Shown one piece after another: positions 25,029 to 38,129 of a DNA stretch of 64,000 bases. Each line of letters opens with the position of its first letter. The first letter of the stretch is position 1. A program made the translations under genes and the position numbers. Under the pieces are notes generated by a model. That model did not search any database and had not been told where the DNA came from. It saw nothing but the letters and a program-made list of their open reading frames with translations. Where the stretch lies: the NCBI GenBank assembly GCA_022702545.1, contig JAHRBC010000003.1, positions 124,001 to 188,000 on the forward strand, in the 5' to 3' direction. This DNA comes from Phycomyces nitens (taxonomy: Eukaryota > Mucoromycota > Mucoromycetes > Mucorales > Phycomycetaceae).

Positions 25029-28000
25029 TTATATATAGATCTTACGTAACAAGGGAACAACACACATCATCACTCGACCTCCATCACCTATGTGTTCACC
25101 TATAGCTACAGACAACAAAATCCTATGTACAGGAAGAATATTTTGAAGACTACTCGGTTCAAACTCCAGCTCATTCACCTCCACGCCCTCATCACTCCTG
25201 GGTTGCAGATTAGCCTCTCTATACCAATGTACATATGCAAACACATGCCGACTCGATTGACCAGCAAATGAGTTTGTGGCAGTATTCACAAAGAGGTACT
25301 GAATCTGGCCGGTGTATGCATTTGTATACTGATCATTGCTTGTCTTGAACAGTGCCTGGATGAATGAACCACGTTGCAGGGTTCCATTACTCCCTTTATA
25401 CACCTGGCCAAGAAGATTGATCGATGGGAATTTTTGGATGCGGTTGTTGACAATGGTTTGTGAGGGACTGGCCTGGCGATAATGAACAAGTTGCTCATTG
25501 TCATACACCTCACGATAGTACTCCAAAAGGTACTGGTACTCGCTCTCCTTCATCGATACCTCTTCCTTCAAAGACAAAGGAAGCGCAGATGGTGGCAATG
25601 GCTCGTTGCCCTTCACAATGTCAAAGTCTGTCTCTGCAGCAGCAAGAAATGCGTTCAGATCAAATGGCAAGGTGGAAATGGTGGTGGCAGTGGTGGCAGT
25701 GATGGCAGTGAGCTCAGCAAGGATGTTGGCATGTGAAGGCACAAGAACTGGTGCAAGTATACGCAGGAGGTCTCCTTTGTACGCGTCTTGATGGTACCTC
25801 TTCATATATGTGGCCTCAAAGCCATCTCTCTGGTTTGTCAAGAAATTCTTGAGAATGCCGTTGAATCTCTCAAAGCTGAAGAGCCAGTATCCATAAACCG
25901 GTCCAAAATTGCTGACGGTGTCTTGAAGATGCAAATGGAGGTGCATGTTTGGCGAAATCAATTGGGCATCATACAATACTTGGCACTGTCTGCAAAATGC
26001 CTCAAGAGAGCTATGCGCTTCCTCCAGCTCGGCCATGGAAATGCTTGGCTTAACAAGGTACTGACAGGCATTGACAAACGATATCCAGTTGCCAAGGTGG
26101 ACATTGGGCAAACGGCCGCGCAGGAGAACAGGAGAGTACACCAAGCACCAGGACTTCCATTCATCTGCCTTCATGAATGGAAAATCCTTGCCAATCTTCT
26201 TTCTCAATGGTGTGTAATCAGGAGGGAGGACCATCTTCTCAGAATCCTTTTGCATGGCGGCCAGGTCTCTGTTTGTGATCAAACCAGTCGATCTCCACTT
26301 CTCCATCATTCTTTTGGCGGTTCCCAGAAAGAGGTTATGCATTGGATCTATTATAGTGCATTCCACTGCATTAAAGTACTCAAGATCGTGGAGTTCCGAC
26401 CAGCGGACTCCATTCTCCTTTTCCATCCTCTTTCTTTCTACCTCACTGGACGCGTTCTTCCAGGCCACAGCATCACGGCGATTCTCTTGATCAGTGCGAG
26501 CCACCCACTCGGAGAAGACAAACCCAGAATAGTCAACACCACCATTGCCTGGGAGGCGAGAGAACTGGCGGTTGCACTTGTGACATGCATTAGTACTTGC
26601 ATGGGACGTGAATCCACATGTTTTCCTGGCGGCAGGGATGTCACAGGCGACAAGAAGAAGGGCGGCACGAACCAAGGCACCAGAAGGACACTGCGCCGTT
26701 GGCATCACCACACCCACATACAAGGACTTGAGCTCGGCAACAAGGGGACGGAGGTAGTGGTTGATCTCGCTTGTCTTGGCTTCCTTTGGTCCAGGCATTA
26801 GACCGACAAGGAGAACATTTTCCTTCTTGTAACGTTTGGCCCTTGGCAAATTGTTGACAGAGAGATAGATGGCTCCGCAAGAGTATGTAACCCCATCAAA
26901 AGGCTGGAACCAATCGATGTTCATAGTGAGCATGAGAGATCACTCATGATCCACGAATTGCCTATCATTGCCATCTTTCAACTCACTCCACTTGGCACCA
27001 TCATAGATGTTGAACATCATTCCAGGAACTTGGTGTCTTGCTCTCCAATGGTTGATGGATTCCTCGAATCCAGGGCGGCGAAAGAGGACTGACAATGCAC
27101 TGATGATTGGGCTGTACATGTATACCTTGTTAGGCAAGGACGTGTTTTTTGGAGGAGCCTGGAAGAGCTGGCTTCCACAAGTATTTCCAGAGAGCCTTTC
27201 GAAATCGCAGCATTGGGGAACACCTTCAGACTCCAAGTATGTCTTGTGACAATCGCTGCATGCCACAAAACGCTGGATACTCTTGGATAAAGCTGTCATG
27301 CCAGCCATTGAGTTGAGGCCGCTCAAGCTAGATGGAAGGCGGAATGATTGGCCAAAGTGAGACAGGACCTCGTTCAGAAACTTGATCAAGATCGAACCAC
27401 CCGAATTGACGACATATTTCGAGATGAAGAAAGCAGCAAAGGCAGCAACAAAGGCATGAAGAGGGTCTGCAGGCATAGACGTCTCAAATTGCTCTGTTTG
27501 GTTTTCGTATTAATATATGATATATGCTTATTTATTTTGTACTAACCTTCAAGTTCTTCAACCTCATCTTCAGAATCGTTCGAACCATTCAACTCATTGT
27601 CATCGGCATCTTCACTTTCAACTAAAAATAATAATGTAGCAAGAGCAAAAGGTAAGTATTCGTATTCTGTTACATAAAGAATATCCTTGCAAGTCATTAC
27701 AATTTATTATATTGTATAAATAAAATTATATACTTACATTCAACATTCTCTTCGGCATCATTGACTTCAATGTCAATCTCCATGTCATTCTCATTCACCA
27801 TCAGAGAAGCTTTAGAATACGATTATATATTTTAAAGAAAACGGTTAATTATGACAAAAAATAATAATTTACGGCATATACTTACAAGAACTTCTAGCTT
27901 GAAAGCTTCTTACAATATCATTGGTGATATGTCTTCGGTATGTTTGAGTTGATACCATGACAAAGCCTCTGCTATTAGAAGAGCAGATAGCACACTTGCA

Positions 28001-28030
28001 TTCGACTTGATTGTTTGAGTAGCTGGACAT
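25029..28030 (-). pseudogene. E3 transposase (Tnp2/CACTA type), one opal stop
   Basis: Exons 28030-27886 (145 nt), 27809-27738, 27621-27547 and 27493-25029 sum to 919 codons, each junction phase 1. Exon 1, missing from any long ORF, has VECKCAIC and TYRRH, the zinc-type head. Exons 2-3 are acidic. The core has DWFQPFDGVTYSCGAIYL, LVGLMPGPKEAK, CDIPAARK, CHKC, DPMHNLFLGTAKRMM, NMHLHLHLQ and SFERFNG. The sole defect seen is TGA at 26942-26940 where the others have Arg (DHERSLML), consistent with CGA to TGA. Belongs to the E1/E3/E5 subfamily. Confidence 0.92.
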
Positions 28031-28618
28031 ATTGATTTTTAATAGTCTTTTTAATTGACAAGAAAGGCAAATGGCTCAGGAACATATTTTAATATATATC
28101 ATTTTTAGAATATCAACTGCCAAAATGACATAGCTAGCATTGACACCCAAAACTGGGATTTGTCTATAAGCAGAAATAGTTGTCTCATTCCTGGTTACAG
28201 GATTGTGAACATGTGTTTGTTTATATGCCTTTTATAATATACGTCATTATATCTCTCTTACAGAACTGACATCACTTATAATAAATCGAAAAGAGAAATA
28301 TATACTCTTTAAGCTATTAATTATTTCAAAAGGGGTTTTACAATAATAAACTAGATGCTATCTTGTAAAAAATCTTGTTTGCTTATAAAAATCACTATTC
28401 TAATTGATTCTGCGACATAGTTACAAGGAGTATAAATGAATTACAAACGAATATCATGCCTAAAAGACTCTACTTTATTATTCTATCCAATAGAACATAT
28501 TGAATATTATAATCGCCGTCAAAAATAAAAAAGTTTATTATGTTTAACTTCAGTCTACTAATGGTAAGGTAATATAGTAGTTTGCTATAAATGAAACCAC
28601 TTAATTTTTGTAGTGTAT

Positions 28619-30129
28619 GAGGCAGGAATAGGCACAGCTACCGTTTTTTTTATCCAACCAAAATCGTTTCTTTATATACTATAGCCTCTCTTTTATATTA
28701 CTTTATATACTAGCACCCATTCTTTTTTTACTGCCATTTATTTGAAATAATGGTTTATTTTTTATTATAATTTCAATTTATTTCAAATAATATTAAAATA
28801 TATATAATAATAATATAGAAACATACCAAAAGCAAATACTATTTAATATTATAAAATGTATATGGTACAAACCTTTTACTCAATCTATACACGATGCCAA
28901 CAACATGTTGTTATGACTTGGAAGGCCTTTGGTCTTCATAAATTGCTATAAAGATATTGTGGTCAGAGAATGAAGCAATCAAATAAACTGAGCATATTGT
29001 TTTGGATAGCATACCAGTATATATTGTGCCTGTTAATCGGTATACCAAGCATCTCTTGAATTAATGCCACTATATGAAACGTACAGATGTAAATACTAGA
29101 TGCAGTAGAAGGAGAATAGAGAATGCACAATATGATTAATTAAAGAGTGTAAATATATTATAATATTCTTACCATAGAAAATATATTGCTGTAAAGTCAG
29201 CTCATAAGATTTAAAACTAATTTGAATATAATGGTAGTTGGCAGAATGAGTACATCATTAAGAAAACAATATGCATATTCTACAGAGATTCCCAGGTGGG
29301 GAGGTGGGGAACGACAAACTTTGGTGTAATATAGCTGTAAAAAAATTTCACCTTTTTTTAGTGTCTGAAAAATTATGAGATGAGTATTTCATTCCTTGAT
29401 TAAAGATAGCAGACTTGAAGATGTGGTATACAAGATTCCAATCGGATGTTTATGCCATTGACAACCTTACATAAGGGAGGGTCATTTAGTTTTACTTCAA
29501 AAAAGTAGAGCAAAGCAAAGAAAAGAAATACAAACTAACCTCGGCATAATACAGCTATAAAAAAAATTCATTTTTTTTTTGGTGTTTGAAAAAGGGCGAG
29601 ATGTGTGTTTCATTCCTAGATTAAAAACAGCAGAGCTGAAGATGTGGTATACAAGATGCCAATTGGGCATTTATTAAGGTGGCAATCTTACGTGATGGAG
29701 AGTTATTTGATTTTATTTCAAAGGAGAGGACCAAAGCAAAGATAAAACAGCTAAAGGAAAAGAGGAAAAGAAAAAGTGCACTAAAACATATACTAAAAAT
29801 ATGAGAGAACCAATAAGAGCAGCCTAAAGAATATTAAAGACTTAGTCTGTTTCTCTTAGATGAAGGCTCATTGCTCATTCCTAGTGGTGTAAACCTATAT
29901 CAAACAGTAGAAATATTATATTAATATTAAATTGAGAATAGATGAGCAACAAAAAAGCTCTAACTTATAGTACATCTGTCATGATTGGGGATTCAGCCTT
30001 GTCATCCGTTTGAAATACCTCATCTTCTGAAAGAAAAGAACTGCTTGCTCTTTCCTGCTATAACATAATAAAAATATTGTATTAATTATAATGTATATTC
30101 AAATGTTTGTTAATTAATAAACTTGCCTG
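28619..30129 (+). other. Element A interior without a clear gene
   Basis: AT-rich sequence that aligns, inverted, with element B at 39646-40524 and 47948-48420 and with the end of the window in C. Two imperfect tandem copies of a segment ending in ATTCATTTTT-type runs are seen at about 29340-29470 and 29570-29680, each containing GATGTGGTATACAAGAT. It contains the empty site for E5 near 29080 (inverted ACATCTGTACG) and, at about 29967, for E4. No gene is supported here. Confidence 0.6.
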
Positions 30130-31250
30130 GCTGTTCTCTGCTATTTTTCTCTTACAAGTCTGGTTTGCACTCTTAAAGGTGTCTTGAAGAAGATTCTTGG
30201 CACACCACATTCTTTTGCACTTGTAAATGTGGAGTGCTATTGTCCTAGCCGTGCCTCACTGGCCACAATCATTGATGACAGGTACGTTGATTTTGTCATC
30301 ATTGACCAAGAAGTGTCTTTGCTGCTGTTGCTATTATTAGTCAAATAATCTCTTACCTACCCATGGAAAAAGTAATTAGAGTATACTCCAAGCTTATCAC
30401 GTCAAACTTGAAGGGTGGTAGAAATGCCAGTTTGCTTGTTGAGCGCTTTGCTGTTCATAGCTTTGTCAGTTCAGCAAACAGCTCTCAGAATTATCCCAGT
30501 ACAAGTCAGCCGTCCACATATAATGAAGCAAGTTTCTTGGATCTTCCAGATGGTGTAAGTGCTGCCCAGCTATGGGAGCCATTCAACTGACATGCCAGCT
30601 TGAATGATGATGACTTGGAAGGTGTTAGCAGCCCTGTTGTCAAGAATACTTTGGCAAAGTACTATGTGCGAAACAGTGGTATGAACAGTATTGAACTTGA
30701 TGACCCGACGATTGTTGTTGCTTCTCGTCTTTGGAAAAATTCAACCGTACATTCTTCATGTATGTACCGAAGAATAAAAAACGAGACCAGACGTGGCAAT
30801 CATCATGTGATGTTCACCTGTCCATACAGAAAGTGAGTATTGGTATTAGTCAAAATACAAAATAGAGATCACTTGCATTTTTTATATTTTTATCTAGCTG
30901 TCGCAATATAACTATTCAAAGCTGGTTTGTTGGCACCGTGGAATTTTATTTTGAGCATAAAGAGGTTGATGGCACACCGCACTTTCTGGGATTCGTTGAA
31001 GTGATGAAAGAGCATGGTACAGCAGCCCATGACTCATCTGTGCCAATCGTAATACGGCGGTCACACAGCTCAACTGGACAAACAACCCAGCCAAAATATG
31101 CTGTTAATGTGGATGACATTCAGCATCAAGTTGGGCTCATCCAGTACCCTCCGAGTAGTAATCCGTTCTTCATCATTGCACCATATTACGTGTTTAATGA
31201 CAATCTGCGTGTGACCATGGGAACCTTGCCACTTTATAAAAATTTTCTTT
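30130..31250 (+). pseudogene. Element A residual gene: C-terminal part of a Z-like transposase
   Basis: A segment near 30150-30295 ending in IIDDR with a GTACGT donor, then an exon from about 30363 and a spliced exon from 30898; the intron 30833-30897 (GTGAGT to CTAG) joins HHVMFTCPYRN to the region GTVEFYFEHKEVDGTPHF in frame. The NLKGGRNASLLVERF segment resembles the NRQYTSRDAATRF segment of Z1, so this is probably the tail of a Z-like protein. The catalytic blocks are absent. A TGA at 30588-30590 is shared with copies B and C. The product is not expected to transpose anything alone. Confidence 0.65.
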
Positions 31251-31340
31251 TTCTTTTTTCTTTCCTTATAAATATCAATACCAAATAAAATAAAATAAAA
31301 TGGCTAATAATGTCAAAAACAAAAAAATTGTTTCAAAAAA

Positions 31341-31359
31341 ACGGTAGCATAACTACCGT
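31341..31359. repeat. Subterminal palindrome ACGGTAG-CATAA-CTACCGT
   Basis: Perfect 7-bp arms with a 5-bp centre. Close relatives occur at 31596-31620, 31726-31744, 31980-32000, 62200-62218 and 62455-62475, always in the terminal 400 bp of elements A, B and C, and GGTAGCTGTGCC units lie in both orientations next to the ends. Likely transposase-binding repeats; this is inference from position. Confidence 0.7.
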
Positions 31360-31649
31360 TTTGTTCACACAGGCGAAAAATTATTTTTCTCAAAAATGCG
31401 CAACATCTTTAACACCAAATAAAATGCTCATTTCAATAAACAAGGTTGTCTAAAAACTTACGAGCCCTTTCTATGGTACTATAACTACCTCATTGCCTGA
31501 TGAAAAGACATTCCATGCAACTTTTATGAATCGGCATCAATGACATTACCTTTCAACCACAATCTGCGGAGATAAAGTGCTCTAAAATCATAAAAAACGG
31601 TAGTTATGCTACTGTTTTTGGCACAGCTACCGGTCCTTCTGCTGTAGTG

Positions 31650-31691
31650 GTTATTATTAGTCAAATAATCTCTTACCTATTCATGGAAAGA
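31650..31691. other. 42-bp linker between A and B, itself A-family interior sequence
   Basis: The linker matches the interior of element A at about 30331-30370 (TTATTAGTCAAATAATCTC then CTTACCTA and CATGGAAA), not anything outside the family. Confidence 0.75.
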
Positions 31692-32096
31692 CACTACGGT
31701 GGAAGGACCGGTAGCTGTGCCAAAAACAGTAGCATAACTACCGTTTTTTATGATTTTTGAGCACTTTATCTCCGCAGATTGTGGTTGAAAGGTAATGTCA
31801 TTGATGCCGATTCATAAAAGTTGCATGAAATGTCTTTTCATCTGGCAATGAGGTAGTTGTAGTACCATATAAAGGGCTCATAAGTTTTTAGGCAATGTTG
31901 TTTATTGAAATGAGCATTTTATTTGGTGTTAAAGATGTTGCGCATTTTTGAGAAAAATAATTTTTCGCCTGTGTGAACAAAACGGTAGTTATGCTACTGT
32001 TTTTTTGAAACAATTTTTTTGTTTTTGACATTATTAGCCATTTTATTTTATTTGGTATTGATATTTATAAGGAAAGAAAAAAGAAAAAGAAAATTT

Positions 32097-33270
32097 TTAT
32101 AAAGTGGCAAGGTTCCCCATGGTCACACGCAGATTGTCATTAAACACATAATATGGTGCAATGATAAAGAACTGATTACTACTCGGAGGGTACTGGATGA
32201 GCCCAACTTGATGCTGAATGTCATCCACATTAACAGCATATTTTGGCTGGGTTGTTTGTCCAGCTGAGCTTTGTGACCGCCGTATTACAATTGGCACAGA
32301 TGAGTCATGGGCTGCTGTACCATGCTCTTTCATCACTTCAACGAATGCCAGAAAGTGCGGTGTGCCATCAACCTCTTTATGCTCAAAATAAAATTCCACA
32401 GTGCCAACAAACCAGCTTTGAATAGTTATATTGCGATGGCTAGATAAAAATATAAAAAATGCAAGTGATCTCTATTTTGTATTTTGACTAATACCAATAC
32501 TCACTTTCTGTATGGACAGGTGAACATCACATGATGATTGCCACGTCTGGTCTCGTTTTTTATTCTTCGGTACATACATGAAGAATGTACGGTTGAATTT
32601 TTCCAAAGACGAGAAGCAACAACAATCGTCGGGTCATCAAGTTCAATACTGTTCATACCACTGTTTCGCACATAGTACTTTGCCAAAGTATTCTTGACAA
32701 CAGGGCTGCTAACACCTTCCAAGTCATCATCATTCAAGCTGGCATGTCAGTTGAATGGCTCCCATAGCTGGGCAGCACTTACACCATCTGGAAGATCTAA
32801 GAAACTTGCTTCATTATATGTGGACGACTGACTTGTACTGGGATAATTCTGAGAGCTGTTTGCTGAACTGACAAAGCTATGAACAGCAAAGCGCTCAACA
32901 AGCAAACTGGCATTTCTACTGCCCTTCAAGTTTGACGTGATAAGCTTGGAGTATACTCTAATTACTTTTTCCATGGGTAGGTAAGAGATTATTTGACTAA
33001 TAATAGCAACAGCAGCAAAGACACTTCTTGGTCAATGATGACAAAATCAACGTACCTGTCATCAATGATTGTGGCCAGTGAGGCACGGCTAGGACAATAG
33101 CACTCCGCATTTACAAGTGCAAAAGAATGTGGTGTGCCAAGAATCTTCTTCAAGACACCTTTAAGAGTGCAAACCAGACTTGTAAGAGAAAAATAGCAGA
33201 GAACAGCCAGGCAAGTTTATTAATTAACAAACATTTGAATATATATTATAATTAATACAATATTTTTATT
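32097..33270 (-). pseudogene. Element B residual gene, same as in A
   Basis: Minus-strand copy of the remnant in A: segments 32974-32747, 32737-32501 and 32399-32097, with the same spliced junction between the last two and the same TGA after WEPFN. Differences from A are few substitutions. It lacks the catalytic region of Z-like proteins. Confidence 0.65.
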
Positions 33271-33491
33271 ATGTTATAGCAGGAAAGAGCAAGCAGTTCT
33301 TTTCTTTCAGAAGATGAGGTATTTCAAACGGATGACAAGGCTGAATCCCCAATCATGACAGATGTACTATACACTGGAAAAATGGGCTGGATTACTAGTG
33401 CACCAAGAGTACTTTAAGGTGTAGGAAATATAGGCCTTTTTTTCAACTCAGAAGATTTTTTTTATTCAAATAAAAAAAGACTTTTTAACAG

Positions 33492-33506
33492 ATCCTATTG
33501 GTTCGG
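33492..33506 (+). promoter_or_regulatory. Candidate inverted CCAAT-type promoter motif
   Basis: ATCCTATTGGTTCGG lies 107 bp before the E4 transposase ATG. The identical 15-mer is at 57048-57062, also 107 bp before the E6 ATG, and E2 has ATTGGCTTGG at a similar place on its strand. The intervening sequence is less conserved, which argues for a functional upstream site. Confidence 0.5.
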
Positions 33507-33613
33507 GCAAACAAGTAAAATACAATAGTTTTTTTTTGTCTATAAATTGACAGCAAATAAAACATATGAAGCACTTGTTTCCTTTTTTATCTTACAATCG
33601 AATCACACAAAAT

Positions 33614-36600
33614 ATGTCTTCTGCTTCCCAAAACAACACTGCCTGTTACTGTAACAAATGCAATGGTAACCAAGAAGGGTTCTCTATGGTATCCAGACGC
33701 AATTATCAGCATCATGCCAAAAGAGCAAGAATTGAAGAGGCTGGACAAACTGAGAGTAGTATGTATTAATTTTATATTTACTGCGCAATAATAACCATTA
33801 TTCTTTAATTGAACCTCAGGCACACAAAGTGTCATTATGGATGTTGATGTTGAGGGTAAAAAATATTTATTTGAAAACCAGTTTAAGGGCAATAAACTAA
33901 TCTATTCCATATTTGTAGCAATCCCGATGTTTGAATCTGAATCCATGGAAACAATGGGCGGTCAGGCCAACCTACCTTTTTTGGATTCCGTCCCGATGTC
34001 TGACGATGATTTGGCTGACAATGAGGTCAATGGCAATGACACCGAGATTGCCAATGACAGCGACAATGGCAACAATGAAGAGAGTGATGTCGAGGAGATT
34101 GATGTTGAGGAGTTCAACGGCGAAGGTCAGTATTGAATAACTATCATAAAGAAGCATGCCGAAATTGAGTGTTAATAATTTTCCTTTTTTAAAACAGAAC
34201 CCTTTGGTGCTCCTGGTATGCCCGAAAATCCAGTGCATAGGGCTATTGCCATTTTCGTTGTTCTTTTTGCATCCCGTTATGCAGTCAACAAGGGCGCAGT
34301 TGTATTGATCCAGTTTGTCAATGAGCTCTTGATGGTTTATGGACAAGACTTTCAGCTACCAACAAGTCTTGCTGGTCTTCAGAAGATGACGGGTTTTAAC
34401 AATATCACCAAAGATATCAAACGATTCGTTTCTTGCCCAGATTGCCACCAGATCTACGAAGAATCTATTTCCGTTCCTCCCTTGTGTAGCTCTGTGAAAA
34501 TAGGTGCAAACATAACTTGTAACTGTGAGCTGAGAAAGAAGTCGACGTCTGGTGCCATGGTTCCAAAGAAAATCTTTGTGTATCAGTCCGTCAAAGATGC
34601 ACTCAAGGTTCTCTTTCTTCGTCCTGGTTTCGAGCAGAAGATCGGCCTCTGGAACGACGAGCTGAAGGTGGCAGACACCATGTGTGACGTTTACGATGGC
34701 AAGATGTGGAAGGAGTTGAAAGACAGTGATGGTCTTTCATTTGTTGCCCGCCCTCGTTCTCTTCTGTTGACTCTCAACATCGACTGGTTTCAGCCCTTCG
34801 ATGGTGTCACCCACTCCTCTGGTGCCATATATTTGGCAATCAACAACTTGCCCAGAGATGAAAGGTTCAAGCCAGAGAACGTCGTCTTGGTTGGGCTAAT
34901 GCCTGGACCAAAGGAGCCCAAGTCGTATGAGATCAACAGCTATCTCAAGCCTTTGGTGGATGACCTTGAGCAGTTGTACGTTGGAATGACAATTCCAACC
35001 TTTGAGTATCGATCTGGAGCAACCGTCCGTGCTGCACTCCTAATGGTGGCATGTGATATCCCAGCAGCCAGGAAAACGAGCGGATTCACATCCCACAATA
35101 GCACCAACGCCTGCTATAAATGCAGTCGTCAATTCAGTCGTCTTGCTGGGACAAGCAGTGTGGACTTTCGTGGTTTCAACTATCTGGAGTGGTCTATTCG
35201 TCATGGTGTCGAAAACAGGGTGCATGCTGAGGTGTGGAAGAGTGCTAGTACACCCTCAGAAAGGCATCAGCTGGAGATCGAAAATGGTGTTCGATGGTCG
35301 CAGCTGCATCGCCTTGGATACTTTGATCTAGTACGTGGAACGATCATTGATCCCATGCACAATCTCTTTCTGGGCACGGCAAAGAGAATGATGGAAAAGT
35401 GGATTGCTGGTGGTGATATCAATAGTGGACAACTGAACGACATGCAGCAAATCGCCAAGAAAATGACTCTCCCAGCCTCGTACAGTTCATTGACAGCGAA
35501 AATTGGAAAAGGGTTTTCATTTATGAAAGCTGACGAATGGAAGTCCTGGGTGCTGGCGTACTCTCCCGTCTTGCTGAAAGATGTTCTCAACAATGACAAG
35601 TTCAGAAACTGGATGGACTTTGTCGATGCCTGCCGTCTCCTTGTAAAGCCATCCCTATCATTTGAAGAACTTGACGATGCCCATGACTACCTAGAGAAAT
35701 TCTGTCAAAAGTGCGAGCGTCTTTACCCTCCTAGTGTCCTCACCTGCAATATGCATCTGCACCTCCATCTTCGCGAGACCATTCGTGATTTTGGACCAGT
35801 GTATGGCTATTGGCTCTTTGGGTTCGAGCGATACAATGGTTTGCTAAAGAACGTGAGCACTAACAGAAAGGATAGTTTTGAGGCAACGTATATGAGGAAT
35901 TTTGTTGAAGAATCGTACAAGGCCGATTATGTGCAAGCAGTCCTTGGATACTCCAGTAAAATCCCATTCTCTTCTGTATTTGCCAAGCTCGTCTCCTCAC
36001 CCACCCTTTCACCTGCCACTGTACCAGACACCCAACGCCGATTCAACTTGCAGCACTTCTTGGACTCTTCCTTGAATCCAGAGATCTCTGTTAATGGCAA
36101 TGAACCTCTTCCTTCCTCGGCCTTTCCTCTGCAACTTGGAAAGACAACGTCAATGGGGGATGTAGACTATCCTCATTTGTTGAGTTACTACAGAGAGCAA
36201 TATGGCATCGCCGAACTCACCAGCTATCAGGAAGCTTCTTCTCGGTTCTCATTTGTAGACGATCAAATAACGAAGTTGAAGTCGATCGATCTACTTGGCC
36301 AAGTCTACCGTGGAGCAAATGGATTAGGCAACCATGGATCCTATATACAGGCGTTATATGTTGGTAGTAATGATCAGACAGTAAACGCATATACCGGCCA
36401 GATCCAATATCTCTTTATTCATAAGTTCACGCCGCCATCAACTAGTACCAACCACTGGACTCGCATGGTTCATGAAAATCAACATGTATTCGCATTTGTT
36501 AGATGGTTTGCAACAACCTCTAACAGATCGCGTGAGGATGAAGGTGTTGAGGTTTGCAAAAATGAATATTCCATGCCTGATCATAACAGCATCTTGCCAG

Positions 36601-36704
36601 TACACAGGATTTTGTTAGAAGTTGCCATTGGAGAGCACATCACTCGAACTAATAAGAGAATGATGCTTGTCATCCCTCTTCCAAAAAATCTGTGCCTAAT
36701 ATAA
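33614..36704 (+). CDS. E4 transposase (Tnp2/CACTA type), intact, 964 aa
   Basis: Exons 33614-33758, 33820-33855, 33919-34125 and 34198-36704 (2895 nt), all junctions phase 1. Residues 11-34: Cys11, Cys13, Cys16 and His33/34, a probable zinc-binding head with a basic KRAR tail. Residues about 50-130 are acidic. The Tnp2 region begins near residue 320: NIDWFQPFDG (Asp325), LVGLMPGPKEPK, CDIPAARK (Asp416), CYKC, IIDPMHNLFLGTAKRMM (Asp515), then the DUF4218-like NMHLHLHL and GFERYNG (Glu673). The acidic residues are candidate catalytic positions of the CACTA DDE fold. The C-terminal third carries AYTGQIQYLF and HVFAFVRW. The last residues differ from relatives (PKNLCLI rather than PKKIYA) because one A is missing at 36683-36688; this alters only the tail. 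Expected to cut and rejoin at the CACTG ends in the nucleus. Confidence 0.94.
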
Positions 36705-36827
36705 AATAAAAAATATCTTCTTCTTTTAAAGATAACCAAAATTAAGGCACCAAAAATATACTTTATATATATTGACGGTATTACGTTCTTGGGGAAGTGG
36801 GTGAGAAAATATAAACAACAACTTTAT

Positions 36828-37993
36828 TTATACATCGTTTCTAAAAGCCCACTGTGGGAGGCGGGAAACCACGTCATTTGGGGCCGCTGAGTTTGACACA
36901 CTCTTAAAAACCCGAGGCAAGAATTGATGGGAATGCAAACCCATTCCATCAAGGACATGAGAGTCAACAATAGTGATGAGTCTATTAAACTGAAATACAA
37001 GTATTAATATTTTATATAACAATTCAGACACGTAACCCAGTTATTGCCTTATTATTATTTACCTCATCACTTCTCCATCCTGGGCGAACAGTACGGATGA
37101 CACGTTTGGTGCCACTTTCAGATGTCTCTACATCAGATTCACCCTCGGACATTGCCTCCCTTATGATCATGTTGGCACAATCTTTGCCCATCATCTCATT
37201 GATTGCGTCCTCATTGTCAAGGTAGGCATTCAAGCGCCGAGAATGGCTCTAAAATTCTCAGTTAATACTGCTTCTTTGATATTAAATATTTATTAGTTAT
37301 TTAAAGTATATCTTACCTCGCCTGCACGGTTTGCCCTTCTTGAACGAGTGTTCACGGCAGCTTTTGCCGAAGAAGACTTCTTGTCTTTGGAACTTTGGCT
37401 CCTGAAGTTGGTGTGAAGATTCTTGTGCAAGTCACTTCTCCTCATTCCCTTGCTCTCAAACTTGGGCTCCAAGTAGTTGAGAATCCTAACAACTAACTCC
37501 TTGTTTGGACTTTGGTTGAAAGGAACGTCTGTATTCCACCTTGGCTTGTTATTGTTTGCCAAGATCTCTGCAGTTATTCTCGACGAAAACTTTGGCTTCC
37601 ACATATATTTGCGAATCGCCGTCTGACACAGTATATGAGATAATGAATTGATAACATACTATATAATTTGCTACTTACATAGACATCGTTGTTTGTCTGC
37701 TTGGTTGGCACAACTGGTAGAAGAGCAACAGGTGCAACAGGAATGGCAGGAGAGTTGACAAGAGCAGTGTTATGGGCACTACCCAATGCACCAATTGCTC
37801 TAATGGCTGAAGCATTACCAGCCACAACAACGTTGAGTTGAGCCTTTACAGACCCCACTTGCACTTCGACGTTTGTCATTTTGCCTTCCATCTCGGAAAG
37901 CTTTGCCATAATCTGTTCCATGTCAGGAGCAGGAGCAGAAGTAGGACCAGCAGGAGTGGGACGAGGAGCAATTGTTCTTCTTTGGTTAACCAT
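36828..37993 (-). CDS. E4 ORF2, accessory transposon protein, intact, 322 aa
   Basis: Exons 37993-37679, 37622-37317 (306 nt), 37248-37063 (186 nt) and 36989-36828 (162 nt), all GT-AG and phase 0, 969 nt in total. Exon 1 encodes a Pro/Ala/Val-rich arm with a helical stretch (MAKLSEMEGKMTNVEVQVG). Exon 2 has RWNTDVPFNQSPNKELVVR, then a basic Ser/Lys/Arg-rich end. Exon 3 has MSEGESDVE and ends RPGWRSDE. Exon 4 ends SRLPQWAFRNDV. The stop is 123 bp from the transposase stop, tail to tail. The mix of acidic, basic and conserved Trp motifs would suit a DNA- or protein-binding helper, but no domain is recognised. Confidence 0.85.
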
Positions 37994-38105
37994 TTTCTAG
38001 AATATGATAAAGTATATTTCGATTATAATTATTAGTTTTTGTTCAATTGAAATAAAAATAGATATAATATACGTACAAAAACTGTTTGGGTGAGTGAGTA
38101 AGTAA

Positions 38106-38129
38106 GTGTGTGTGTGTGTGTGTGTGTGT
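38106..38129. repeat. (GT)12 microsatellite between ORF2 and ORF3 of E4
   Basis: Twelve GT units in the 433-bp intergenic region from which ORF2 and ORF3 diverge. Confidence 0.9.

Larger units (their letters stand above)
17560..28615 (-). mobile_element. E3: CACTAC-AAAA type CACTA transposon, carrying Z1
   Basis: The left end reads CACTACAAAAG and the right end, inverted, CACTACAAAAATTAAG. The target duplication TAT is at 17557-17559 and 28616-28618. Element B keeps the uninterrupted site (GTAGTTATGAGG, inverted, near 48415-48430), which proves the insertion. Minus Z1 and its duplication the element is about 6.55 kb. It holds ORF2 (plus, 23580-24837) and the transposase (minus, 28030-25029), convergent. 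Confidence 0.93.
17411..31649 (+). mobile_element. Element A: CACTAC-ended element, split by E3
   Basis: Ends are CACTACAGCAGAA at 17411 and the inverted TTCTGCTGTAGTG ending at 31649. Removing E3 and one TAT gives about 3.18 kb, very close to element B (about 3.12 kb), which aligns in inverted orientation along its whole length. Subterminal GGTAG/CTACC motifs and palindromes are frequent. It encodes only the C-terminal part of a transposase-like protein (30130-31250). Flanking bases (TGA left, GTT right) do not form a target duplication. Confidence 0.85.

Noticed and set aside
30553..30600. An intron (GTAAGTGCTG to GCCAG) that would remove the shared TGA in A, B and C
   Set aside because: The pair is well formed, but splicing at 30555-30598 puts the downstream NDDDLEG segment out of frame and meets another TGA at once.
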